From assembly GCA_036257595.1 (NCBI GenBank), contig DATAFF010000011.1:1-31252 (forward strand): a stretch of 31,252 nucleotides of DNA. Reading direction: 5' to 3'. This document shows, in pieces, positions 14,695 to 24,716 of the stretch. Position 1 is the first letter of the stretch, and each line of letters starts with the position of its first letter. The position numbers and the translations under genes were made by a program. The DNA is from DATAFF01 sp036257595. GTDB lineage: Bacteria; Pseudomonadota; Alphaproteobacteria; Rhizobiales; Aestuariivirgaceae. The notes under the pieces are model-generated. The model saw only the letters and a list, made by a program, of their open reading frames with translations. It searched no databases and was not told the DNA's origin.

Positions 14695-15813
14695 ATGCGA
14701 ATAGTCGTCGAGCGTTCCCAGTTTTTGAAGTCGCTCAACCACGTCCAGTCGGTGGTCGAGCGCCGCAACACAATTCCCATTCTGTCCAATATCTTGCTGC
14801 AGGCCAAAGGCGGCAAGATCAGGCTGACGGCCACCGATCTCGACGTCGAGGTCGTGGAATCCCTCGGCGGCGACATCGCCCGCGAGGGCGCCACCACGGT
14901 GCCGGCGCACATGCTGCACGACATCGTCCGCAAGCTTCCCGACGGCACCCAGGTCGAGATCGTCCAGGGTCCGGACGACAAGCGCCTGTCGCTCCATTCC
15001 GGCCGGTCGCGCTTCACCCTGCAGTCGCTGCCGGCCGAGGATTTCCCCGATATGACGGCGGGCGATCTGTCGCACCGCTTCTCGATGGGCGCCAGCGATC
15101 TCAAGGGCCTCATCGAGAAGACCAAATTCGCCATCTCCACCGAGGAGACCCGCTACTACCTCAATGGCATCTACCTGCACGAGGTCGCGAGCCCCGGCGG
15201 CGAGCGCCTGCGCGCGGTTGCAACCGACGGCCACCGGCTGGCCCAGGCCGAGATCCCGCGCCCTGGCGGGGCTGCCGGCATGCCTGGCGTCATCGTCCCC
15301 CGCAAGACGGTGCTCGAGCTCTCCAAGCTCATTGAGGATCTCGCCGGCGAGGTCGAGATCGCCCTGTCGAGCGCCAAGATCCAGTTCCGTTTCGACGGCC
15401 TGGTGCTCACCTCGAAGTTGATCGACGGCACCTTCCCGGATTATGAGCGGGTAATTCCCCGCCACAATGACAAGGTGCTTGCGGTCGACACCAAGCTTTT
15501 TGCCGAGGCGGTGGACCGGGTCTCGACCATTTCCAGCGAAAAAGGCCGCGCCGTGAAGCTCAACATCGCGAGCGGCCGCCTGATTCTGTCGGTCAACAAT
15601 CCCGAATCGGGGTCTGCCGAGGAGGAGATCGTTGCCGACTATCAGGCCGATCCCCTCGATATCGGCTTCAACTCGCGCTACCTCCTCGACATTGCCGGCC
15701 AGGTCAAGGGCGAATCGGCCAGTTTCCGCCTGGCGGATGCCGGCTCCCCGACCATCATCAGCGACCTCGAGGACGACCGCGCCCTCTATGTTCTGATGCC
15801 GATGCGGGTGTGA
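14695..15813 (+). CDS. dnaN: DnaN, DNA polymerase III sliding clamp (beta)
   Basis: This 372-residue ring-forming clamp tethers the replicative polymerase and other proteins to DNA. It opens MRIVVERSQFLKSLNHVQSV and has the typical features SNILLQA, YYLNGIYLH, ATDGHRLA, IVPRKTVLEL, FPDYERVIP and the C-terminal hydrophobic-pocket end YVLMPMRV. It is full length, with three clamp domains of about 120 residues each. The frame is open from 14641, but the ATG at 14695 with GAGGGTGAGG before it gives the conserved N-terminus. recF follows on the same strand. Confidence 0.97.
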   Translation: MRIVVERSQFLKSLNHVQSVVERRNTIPILSNILLQAKGGKIRLTATDLDVEVVESLGGDIAREGATTVPAHMLHDIVRKLPDGTQVEIVQGPDDKRLSLHSGRSRFTLQSLPAEDFPDMTAGDLSHRFSMGASDLKGLIEKTKFAISTEETRYYLNGIYLHEVASPGGERLRAVATDGHRLAQAEIPRPGGAAGMPGVIVPRKTVLELSKLIEDLAGEVEIALSSAKIQFRFDGLVLTSKLIDGTFPDYERVIPRHNDKVLAVDTKLFAEAVDRVSTISSEKGRAVKLNIASGRLILSVNNPESGSAEEEIVADYQADPLDIGFNSRYLLDIAGQVKGESASFRLADAGSPTIISDLEDDRALYVLMPMRV

Positions 15814-15914
15814 GCTCCTCCCACTGCCACCGATATCGTGAGGCGCTGTCGCAACACCCCAAAAGGCGCCTATTTTGCTTGCCCGACAGCGGTTTGAGGG
15901 CCATATCTCGTGGT

Positions 15915-17138
15915 GTGACAGCGATCTCTGGCTATCGTTTTGAAGCCTCTGGCGGCAGCGCTCGGGCCGACGGCGCGCGGCCTGCCGTTCGGCTTGGACG
16001 TTTGACCCTGACGGACTTCCGGAACTATGCCGCGCTCCGGCTCGACACTGGCGGCATGCCGGTGGTTTTGACCGGCCCGAACGGCGCCGGCAAGACCAAC
16101 CTGCTCGAGGCAGTCTCGCTGCTGGCGCCCGGCCGCGGCCTGCGCGGCGTGCCGTTCGACGAGCTGATCCGCCGCGGCGCCTTGGGCTTTGCCGTCGCGG
16201 CCGATATTGACGGTCCGGAAGGGCGCATCGCCGCCGGCACCGCTTTCCACGCCGAGCCGGCGGCGGACCACTCGCCGGGCCAGCGTCAGGTCAAGCTCGC
16301 CGGCCGCCTCTGCAAGGGCTCGGGTGCCCTCGCCCAGCATGCCAGGATCCTTTGGTTGACGCCGGCAATGGACCGGCTGTTCGCCGGCCCTCCCGGCGAT
16401 CGGCGGCGCTTTCTCGACGGGCTCGTCGCCGCCTTTGACCCGGCCCATGCGGTGCGGGTCGGCCAGTTCGAGCGCGCCATGCGCGAGCGCAACCGCCTCC
16501 TCGCCGAGCTGCCGCTCGACCCGCGCTGGCTCGCCGCGGTGGAGAGTCAGATGGCGGAATCGGCGGTGGCGCTGGCCGCCGCCCGGGTCAGCGCTCTCGA
16601 TGCCCTCACCGCCTATGTCGGGCAGACCCTGACGGCGCGGTTCGGCGGGGCGTTTCCCTGGGTCAAGGTCGCCGTGCAGGGCCGCATCGAGGACGATGTC
16701 CGGAGCGGCCCGGCGGTCCAGGCGGAGGATGCCTACCGCCAAATTCTGCAGGATGGCCGCCGCCTCGATCAGGCGGCCGGCAGGACCCTTGACGGTCCGC
16801 ATCGCAGCGAGTTCCTGGTGACCCATGGGCCGAAGAACATCGCCGCCGAGAGCTGCTCCACCGGCGAGCAGAAGGCGCTGCTGATCGGCATGATCCTCGC
16901 CCATGCCCGCGCGGTGCGCGACAATTTCCAAGGCTTTGCGCCGCTGCTCCTGCTCGATGAGGTCGCTGCCCATCTCGACGCCGAGCGCCGCGCCGGGCTC
17001 TTCGCCGAGCTTCGCGAGCTTGGTGCCCAGGCCTTCATGACTGGCACCGACGAGCTGCTGTTTGCCGCCGCCCGCACCGATGCCGCGTTCCTGCACATCG
17101 AGGCTGGCCAGCTGTCACCTTCGACAAATTGCCCATGA
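15915..17138 (+). CDS. recF: RecF, DNA replication and repair ATPase
   Basis: This SMC-like ATPase loads RecA at gaps with RecO and RecR. From the GTG at 15915 it has 407 residues. The Walker A GPNGAGKT (54-61) follows the family start RLTLTDFRNYAAL. WLTPAMDRLFAGPPGDRRRFLDGL is the RecF core, the signature is CSTGEQKALLIGMIL, and Walker B is LLLLDEVAAHLD. The start is uncertain. The frame runs up to a GTG at 15810 overlapping the dnaN stop, but that extra stretch does not look like protein. The GTG at 15915 has only a distant GAGGG. The gap to gyrB is 19 bases. Confidence 0.93.
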   Translation: MTAISGYRFEASGGSARADGARPAVRLGRLTLTDFRNYAALRLDTGGMPVVLTGPNGAGKTNLLEAVSLLAPGRGLRGVPFDELIRRGALGFAVAADIDGPEGRIAAGTAFHAEPAADHSPGQRQVKLAGRLCKGSGALAQHARILWLTPAMDRLFAGPPGDRRRFLDGLVAAFDPAHAVRVGQFERAMRERNRLLAELPLDPRWLAAVESQMAESAVALAAARVSALDALTAYVGQTLTARFGGAFPWVKVAVQGRIEDDVRSGPAVQAEDAYRQILQDGRRLDQAAGRTLDGPHRSEFLVTHGPKNIAAESCSTGEQKALLIGMILAHARAVRDNFQGFAPLLLLDEVAAHLDAERRAGLFAELRELGAQAFMTGTDELLFAAARTDAAFLHIEAGQLSPSTNCP

Positions 17139-17157
17139 GTTGCCCGTGCCCGACCGA

Positions 17158-19593
<2,436 letters not shown>

Positions 19594-19610
19594 GTTGCTT
19601 CACCTTAACA

Positions 19611-19624
19611 CATCTTGCTCTAGA
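19611..19624 (+). promoter_or_regulatory. CATCTTGCTCTAGA motif in the gyrB-PBP gap
   Basis: This sequence in the 73-base gap after gyrB matches CATCATGCTCTAGA upstream of fabI at 13 of 14 positions. It lies 42 bases before the penicillin-binding protein ATG. It supports a small recurring motif near gene starts; its function is unknown. Confidence 0.35.
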
Positions 19625-19666
19625 ACATTTTCCGGTCATTTTTGAGTCTAACGTTCAACCGAGACG

Positions 19667-21850
19667 ATGGGCTTGTTCGGCAGGAGCGGGAGGGATGGCA
19701 GGCGCGGCGAGGAACGCGCCGAGCCGAAGCTGTTTTCCGATCGCCGCTCGTCCTGGCGCCGCGGCGGGCCGAGCCGGTTCGGCGAACCGCGCAGCCCCCG
19801 CCCGGCGGTCTTCACGGTTCTGTCCTGGATCATGACGCTCGGCCTGTGGGGCATGCTGGTTGCAGCCGCTGTGGTCGGCTATGCCTTTCTGAGCCTCGAT
19901 AAGCAGGGCCTGTTCAAGATTCCGGAGCGCGAGCCCGGCATGATCCTGCTCGCCGATGACGGCAACGTCCTGGCCGAGCGCGGCTCGTTCTTCGGCGACG
20001 AGGTGCGCCTCGACGAGCTCCCCTCCTTTGTGCCTCAGGCGGTCATCGCCATCGAGGACCGTCGCTTCTACCAGCATTTCGGCGTCGACTTCCTCGGCCT
20101 GCTGCGTGCCGGTTTCGCCAATCTCCAGGCCGGTCGGGTCGTCGAGGGCGGCTCGACCATCACCCAGCAGCTCGCCAAGAACCTGTTCCTCCAGCCCGAT
20201 CGCACCATCGAGCGCAAGTTCCAGGAGATGATCCTCGCCTTCTGGCTCGAGAGCAAATTCACCAAGGACGAGATCCTGCAGCTCTATCTGAACCGGGTCT
20301 ATTATGGCGCGGGCGCCGTCGGCATCGAGCGGGCCGCGCAGCGCTTCTTTTCCCGCTCCGCCCGCGACGTCAACCTCGCCCAGGCAGCGATCCTGGCGGC
20401 GGTGCTGAAGGCGCCCTCGGCCTACAATCCGATCAACCATCCGGACCGCGCCACGGCGCGGGCGCGGCTGGTCATCAGCGGCATGGTGGAAGCCGGCTTC
20501 ATCACCCAGAGCGAGGCCGACCGCTCGGCCACCCTCAAGACCGCCGTGAAAGTGTCGAGCTACCTCCCGGCCACCCAATATATCGTCGACTATGTCAGCG
20601 AGCAGCTGCCCGACCTCATCGGCAAGTACGACCAGTCGATCGTCGTCGAGACCACCATCGACCGCAAGCTCCAGACCGCCGCCGAGCGCTCGGTGCGCCG
20701 CCATCTGGAGCGCGAGGGCGCCAAGCTCAATGCCACCCAGGCTGCGGTGGTGACCATGAACGGGCTCGGCGATATCAAGGCGATGGTCGGCGGCCGCTCC
20801 TATGCCAAGAGCCAGTTCAACCGCGCCGTCAAGGCGAAGCGCCAGCCCGGCTCAGCCTTCAAGGCCTTCGTCTATCTCACCGCCATCGAGCAGGGCGCGA
20901 CCCCCGAATCGATCGAGGTCGACGAGCCGGTGCAGATCGGCGACTGGTCGCCCGAGAACTACCGCCGCCAATATCTCGGCCCCGTCAGCCTGACCCGGGC
21001 CCTGGCGCTGTCGCTCAACACCGTCGCCGCCAAGGTGGCGCAGGCGGCGGGGCCGCCGAACGTCGCCGCCACCGCCAAGCGGCTCGGCATATTGTCGCCG
21101 CTCCAGGCCAATGCCTCGATCGCGCTCGGCACTTCGGAGGTCACCCTCCTCGAGCTCGCCAGCGCCCATGTGCCGTTCTCCAATGGCGGCTTTGCCGTCA
21201 TCCCCCATGTGGTGAGCCGGGTCACCACCCGCGACGGCAAGGTGCTTTACCAGCGCCATGGCGGCGGCCCCGGCAAGGTCGTCGGCCTTTACGAGCTTGG
21301 CGCCATGAACACCATGCTGCGCGAGGTCGTCGCCAATGGCACCGCCCGCCGGGCGGCGCTTCCCGGCCATGACGTCGCTGGCAAGACCGGCACCAGCCAG
21401 GATTATCGCGACGCCTGGTACATCGGCTACTCCGCCCAGTTTCTCACCGCCGTATGGGTCGGCAATGACGACAACTCGCCGACCAAAAAGGTCACCGGCG
21501 GCAGCATCCCCGCCGCCATCTGGATCGACATCATGCGTCCCCTTCATGCCAGTCTCCCCTCCGAGCCGCTGCCTGGCGATTATCGCCCGCCCTATGGCGC
21601 CGGCGCCGAGGTTCCGATGGCCGAGCGTGAGCGTTACGGTGGCGGTTACGATGGTGGCGGAGGCGGAGGAGGAGGAGGATTCTTCGAGGCGCTTGAGAAT
21701 CTGTTCGGCGGCCGCGCCCGCTCGGCGCCGCGGCGCGAGCCGATCTACCCCGACAGCGAGATGTATGGCGAGGGGCCTTATCCGCTGACCGAGGCGCAGC
21801 GCCGCGAGCGGCTGCGCCAGCGTCGCGAGATGCTCGACCAGCTTGATTGA
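19667..21850 (+). CDS. Class A penicillin-binding protein (PBP1A family)
   Basis: This 727-residue bifunctional murein synthase is anchored in the inner membrane with its enzymatic part in the periplasm. A basic, Arg/Gly-rich cytoplasmic tail (1-47) is followed by one membrane helix (about 49-76). The glycosyltransferase domain has the catalytic Glu130 in AIEDRRFYQHFG, then GGSTITQQLAKNLF and YLNRVYYG. The transpeptidase has SxxK at Ser396-Lys399 (GSAFK), SLN at 449-451 and KTGT at 573-576. After residue 650 comes a Gly-rich low-complexity tract and a charged tail, outside the catalytic fold. It is the last plus-strand gene before a heptad-repeat element. Confidence 0.94.
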   Translation: MGLFGRSGRDGRRGEERAEPKLFSDRRSSWRRGGPSRFGEPRSPRPAVFTVLSWIMTLGLWGMLVAAAVVGYAFLSLDKQGLFKIPEREPGMILLADDGNVLAERGSFFGDEVRLDELPSFVPQAVIAIEDRRFYQHFGVDFLGLLRAGFANLQAGRVVEGGSTITQQLAKNLFLQPDRTIERKFQEMILAFWLESKFTKDEILQLYLNRVYYGAGAVGIERAAQRFFSRSARDVNLAQAAILAAVLKAPSAYNPINHPDRATARARLVISGMVEAGFITQSEADRSATLKTAVKVSSYLPATQYIVDYVSEQLPDLIGKYDQSIVVETTIDRKLQTAAERSVRRHLEREGAKLNATQAAVVTMNGLGDIKAMVGGRSYAKSQFNRAVKAKRQPGSAFKAFVYLTAIEQGATPESIEVDEPVQIGDWSPENYRRQYLGPVSLTRALALSLNTVAAKVAQAAGPPNVAATAKRLGILSPLQANASIALGTSEVTLLELASAHVPFSNGGFAVIPHVVSRVTTRDGKVLYQRHGGGPGKVVGLYELGAMNTMLREVVANGTARRAALPGHDVAGKTGTSQDYRDAWYIGYSAQFLTAVWVGNDDNSPTKKVTGGSIPAAIWIDIMRPLHASLPSEPLPGDYRPPYGAGAEVPMAERERYGGGYDGGGGGGGGGFFEALENLFGGRARSAPRREPIYPDSEMYGEGPYPLTEAQRRERLRQRREMLDQLD
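21652..21682 (+). repeat. GGA/GGC triplet tract in the penicillin-binding protein gene
   Basis: A run of GGC and GGA triplets encodes about ten consecutive glycines in the C-terminal tail. As a triplet tract, slippage would change tail length without breaking the frame. Confidence 0.6.
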
Positions 21851-21857
21851 GAGGCGT

Positions 21858-21909
21858 TAGACAGTAGGCAATAGGCAGTGACCGGTGTTCGTCCCTACTG
21901 CCTACTGCC
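21858..21909. repeat. Heptad-repeat inverted element between the PBP and metallopeptidase genes
   Basis: The left arm has TAG at 21858, 21865 and 21872, seven bases apart and therefore in all three frames. The right arm has CTA at 21895 and 21902, also seven apart. The arms pair over AGTAGGCA(A/G)TAGG, 13 of 14 positions. The stop codon of the minus-strand metallopeptidase is the CTA at 21902-21904, inside the right arm. The genes on both sides converge on it. Confidence 0.8.
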
Positions 21910-22624
21910 CGTAAAGATGCAGCCCGTTGCCATGCGTCTTCAGCCAGCTGCGCGCCATGTCCGTCTCGGGACACAGCATATGCACCAGCGACCAGAAACG
22001 GCGGCCATGGTTCATCTCCTTGAGATGCGCCACCTCATGGGCCGCGACATAGTCGAGGACGAAGGGCGGCGCCAGGATCAGCCGCCAGGAATAGGATAGC
22101 GTCCCCGATTCCGAGCACGATCCCCAGCGGCTTGCCGTATCCCGCACCGCGACCCTGGTGAACCGCACGCCGAGCCGCTCTGCATGGTGGCGCGACGCTC
22201 TGGCAAGGTCCAGCGCCGCCTGGCGCTTCAGCCAGTCGGCGAGCCGCCGCTCGACATGCGCCGCCCCGCCCGGCACCAGGATGGCCGGCTCGGGTGTCGT
22301 GCAGAGCCGCACTGTGCCGCGCCCGCCGGTCGCCTCGATCCGATGGCTGCGGCCGCGCAGCGGAATGCGTTGACCGGGCGCGAAGCGCACCCGCTCGGGA
22401 CTGCGGGCGATGCGATCGAGGATCCATGCCTTCTCCGACGCCGCGAAGGTCAGCGCCGCCCGCTGTGAGGTGTAATGCGGCAAGGTCAGGACGATTCCGA
22501 GCCCGGACCGGTCGATCCGCAGGATGATACGACGGGCATTGGCGCGACGACGGAAGATGACGGGCAGCCTTTTGCCTTCTATGAGAAGCTCACCGTCTCG
22601 GTATTGGCGCAGGTCGCGCTTCAT
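21902..22624 (-). CDS. YgjP-like (DUF45) metallopeptidase, M48-type
   Basis: This 240-residue protein has the zinc-peptidase motif HEVAHLKEMNH: His196, Glu197 and His200, with His206 as a probable further ligand. The family marker SRWGSC (165-170) lies upstream. It resembles the YgjP/DUF45 group, which is related to SprT and M48 peptidases. The substrate is unknown, and some members lie next to restriction-modification genes, which is not the case here. The N-terminal part (EGKRLPVIFRRRANARRIILRI) is the usual beta-rich lead-in. The final Gln and the stop codon come from a heptad repeat. It is divergent from the EamA gene across only 29 bases. Confidence 0.88.
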   Translation of the reverse strand: MKRDLRQYRDGELLIEGKRLPVIFRRRANARRIILRIDRSGLGIVLTLPHYTSQRAALTFAASEKAWILDRIARSPERVRFAPGQRIPLRGRSHRIEATGGRGTVRLCTTPEPAILVPGGAAHVERRLADWLKRQAALDLARASRHHAERLGVRFTRVAVRDTASRWGSCSESGTLSYSWRLILAPPFVLDYVAAHEVAHLKEMNHGRRFWSLVHMLCPETDMARSWLKTHGNGLHLYGQ

Positions 22625-22653
22625 GGCGTGAGAAACATTTCCTCCCCAAACAT

Positions 22654-23565
22654 ATGACCGACAAAAGAGATTCGGACAAGCCGGGCCACAACCTGGCCGG
22701 CATCCTGTTGATGGTCGCGGCCGTGACGACCTTCGCCATGTTGGACGCCACGGCCAAATACACCGTTAAATCATTGTCGACCGCAATGGTGGTATGTTTC
22801 CGCTACGGCATTGCCAGCGCCTATGTGGCGATCCTTGTCTGGCGCATGGGCGGCGCACGCCTCCTGGTTACTCGCCACCGCCGGCTGCACGCGATGCGCG
22901 GCTTGCTGCTGCTCGGCACAACCGGACTCAACTTTCTCGCGCTGAACTACATCCAACTGGCGCAAACCTCGGCCATCACCTTCTCCAACCCGCTGATCGT
23001 CTGCGTGCTCTCGCCATGGCTGCTGGGCGAGCGGGTGGGTTTGCGGCGCTGGACAGCGGTGATTGCCGGCTTCATCGGCGTCCTCATCATCATCCGTCCC
23101 GGCTCGGCGGGCTTCCACTGGGCAATGGCCGCCTCGCTCCTCAGTGCGTTGTGCGGCGCGCTCTACCAGATCGCCACCCGCCATGTCGGGCTCCACGACC
23201 AGGCCCTGACCTCGCTGTTCTACATGACGCTGACCGGCGCACTCGGCGCCGTGCCGCTGGCAGTCATCGACTGGCAGACGCCGGAAGCCTGGCAATGGGG
23301 GCTTCTCGGGCTTGCCGCCATTTTCGGCACCATCGGTCATTTCATGCTGATCGAGGCCCATCGACGCGCCCCGGCCTCGGTGCTTGCGCCCTTCATCTAC
23401 ACCCAGATCATCCCCATGATCATCCTCGGCTTTCTGGTCTTTGGCGATGTTCCCGACGCCTGGACCCTCGCTGGTGGTCTGGTGGTTATTGCGAGCGGCC
23501 TTTATGTGCTCTACCGCGAGCGCCGGCCTTCCCGGCGCCCGCCGGCCAAGGGAGGGCGCCCATGA
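22654..23565 (+). CDS. EamA-family (DMT superfamily) transporter
   Basis: This 303-residue inner-membrane protein shows about ten hydrophobic helices in two homologous halves, as in EamA/RhaT permeases that export metabolites or amino acids. The first half includes HNLAGILLMVAAVTTFAMLD and ALNYIQLAQTSAITFSNPL. The second half includes IFGTIGHFMLIEAHRRAPAS and APFIYTQIIPMIILGFLVFGD. A Pro/Arg-rich basic tail ends the protein. The substrate is not predictable. Its stop overlaps the DUF3095 start by four bases (ATGA), so the two are translationally coupled. Confidence 0.92.
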   Translation: MTDKRDSDKPGHNLAGILLMVAAVTTFAMLDATAKYTVKSLSTAMVVCFRYGIASAYVAILVWRMGGARLLVTRHRRLHAMRGLLLLGTTGLNFLALNYIQLAQTSAITFSNPLIVCVLSPWLLGERVGLRRWTAVIAGFIGVLIIIRPGSAGFHWAMAASLLSALCGALYQIATRHVGLHDQALTSLFYMTLTGALGAVPLAVIDWQTPEAWQWGLLGLAAIFGTIGHFMLIEAHRRAPASVLAPFIYTQIIPMIILGFLVFGDVPDAWTLAGGLVVIASGLYVLYRERRPSRRPPAKGGRP

Positions 23566-24716
23566 CAGGCAGCACCGGTTTCTACGACGCGATCGTCCCG
23601 TTCGCCGATTTCGCCCATGTGCTCGACCCGCAGAACTACCGCCCCCTGCCCGCCGACTGGCTGGTCGGCGTCGCCGATGTCGTCGATTCGACCGGAGCGA
23701 TTGCCGCCGGCCGCTACAAGGCGGTGAACATGGTCGGGGCGGCGGTCATCGCGGCGGTGCTCAACGCCACCGGCGGGCGTCAGTTTCCCTTTGTGTTCGG
23801 CGGCGACGGCGCGAGCTTTGCGGTACCCCCCGATGCCGAGCCGGCGGTCCGCGAGGCACTGTCCCGCACCGTGACCTGGGCCGCCGCGGAAATGGGCCTT
23901 CGCCTGCGCGCCGCCCTGATCGGCGTCACCGCAATCCGCGACGCCGGCTTCGACCTGACGGTCGCCCGCTTTGCCGCGTCTCGAGCCGTCACCTATGCGA
24001 TGTTCGCCGGCGGCGGCATGGCCTGGGCCGAGGGTCAGATGAAGCTTGGACATTTTGCCGTCGTCCCTGCTCCCTCCGGCCAGCACCCGGATCTCACCGG
24101 CCTGTCCTGCCGCTACGCCCCGATCGGCTCGGAGCAGGGCGTCGTGCTGTCGCTGATCGTTGTCCCGCTTGGCCACCCCGACGAGCGCTTTCTCGCGCTC
24201 GTCGCCACCCTGCTCGGCCGCCTGTCGCGCAGCGACAATGAAGGGCGCCCGGTGCCTGCCACCGGACCGACGCCGGGGCTCGATCCCATGAGCTTCGATC
24301 TCGAGGCGCGGGCGATCCGCCGCCCCCTGGGCCATCTGGTCGCGCTCGCCAGGACCTGGGCATTGGCCCATTTCTCATGGGCGGTGCTGCGCTACCGCAT
24401 CAGGATCAAGGGCTTCGAGCCCGACCACTATCTCCGTCAGACCGCCATCAACACCGACTTCCGCAAATTCGACGACGGTCTGAAGCTGACCGTCGATTGC
24501 TCGCTTGCGACCGCCGACCGGATCGAGCGCGATCTCGACGCCGCCCATGCTCAGGGCATTTGCGTCTATGGCCTGCATCGTCAGAAAGAGGCACTGATGA
24601 CCTGCCTCGTTCCCTCGCCGATGCGCGACGATCATGTGCATTTCGTCGATGGCGCGTCCGGCGGCTATGCCAGCGCTGCGCTCAAGCTCAAGGCCCAGCG
24701 CGAGATTGCCGCCTAA
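23562..24716 (+). CDS. DUF3095-family protein, possible divergent nucleotidyl cyclase
   Basis: This 384-residue cytosolic protein is of the DUF3095 type, with no assigned function. From the sequence, VADVVDSTGAI (residues 37-47) resembles the first metal-binding strand of class III cyclases (FADLKGFT in the cyclase at 28932). FVFGGDGASFAV (77-88) resembles the second (IGDAYMAV, or GGDEF in diguanylate cyclases). Asp39 or Asp42 and Asp82 are the candidate metal ligands. The C-terminal half, with FDDGLKLTVDCS and HFVDGASGGYASA, is not recognised. Nucleotidyl cyclase relationship is my inference. GGGAGGG precedes the ATG, which overlaps the transporter stop. It converges on the hydantoinase gene with a 4-base overlap. 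Confidence 0.8.
   Translation: MTGSTGFYDAIVPFADFAHVLDPQNYRPLPADWLVGVADVVDSTGAIAAGRYKAVNMVGAAVIAAVLNATGGRQFPFVFGGDGASFAVPPDAEPAVREALSRTVTWAAAEMGLRLRAALIGVTAIRDAGFDLTVARFAASRAVTYAMFAGGGMAWAEGQMKLGHFAVVPAPSGQHPDLTGLSCRYAPIGSEQGVVLSLIVVPLGHPDERFLALVATLLGRLSRSDNEGRPVPATGPTPGLDPMSFDLEARAIRRPLGHLVALARTWALAHFSWAVLRYRIRIKGFEPDHYLRQTAINTDFRKFDDGLKLTVDCSLATADRIERDLDAAHAQGICVYGLHRQKEALMTCLVPSPMRDDHVHFVDGASGGYASAALKLKAQREIAA

Noticed and set aside
15810..15914. GTG start for recF overlapping the dnaN stop
   Set aside because: The added residues do not look like protein and RecF normally begins shortly before the LTDFRNYA block.
22794..23561. N-terminal extension of the DUF3095 frame through the transporter gene
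   Set aside because: It is the transporter gene read in another frame; the ATG at 23562 has GGGAGGG upstream.
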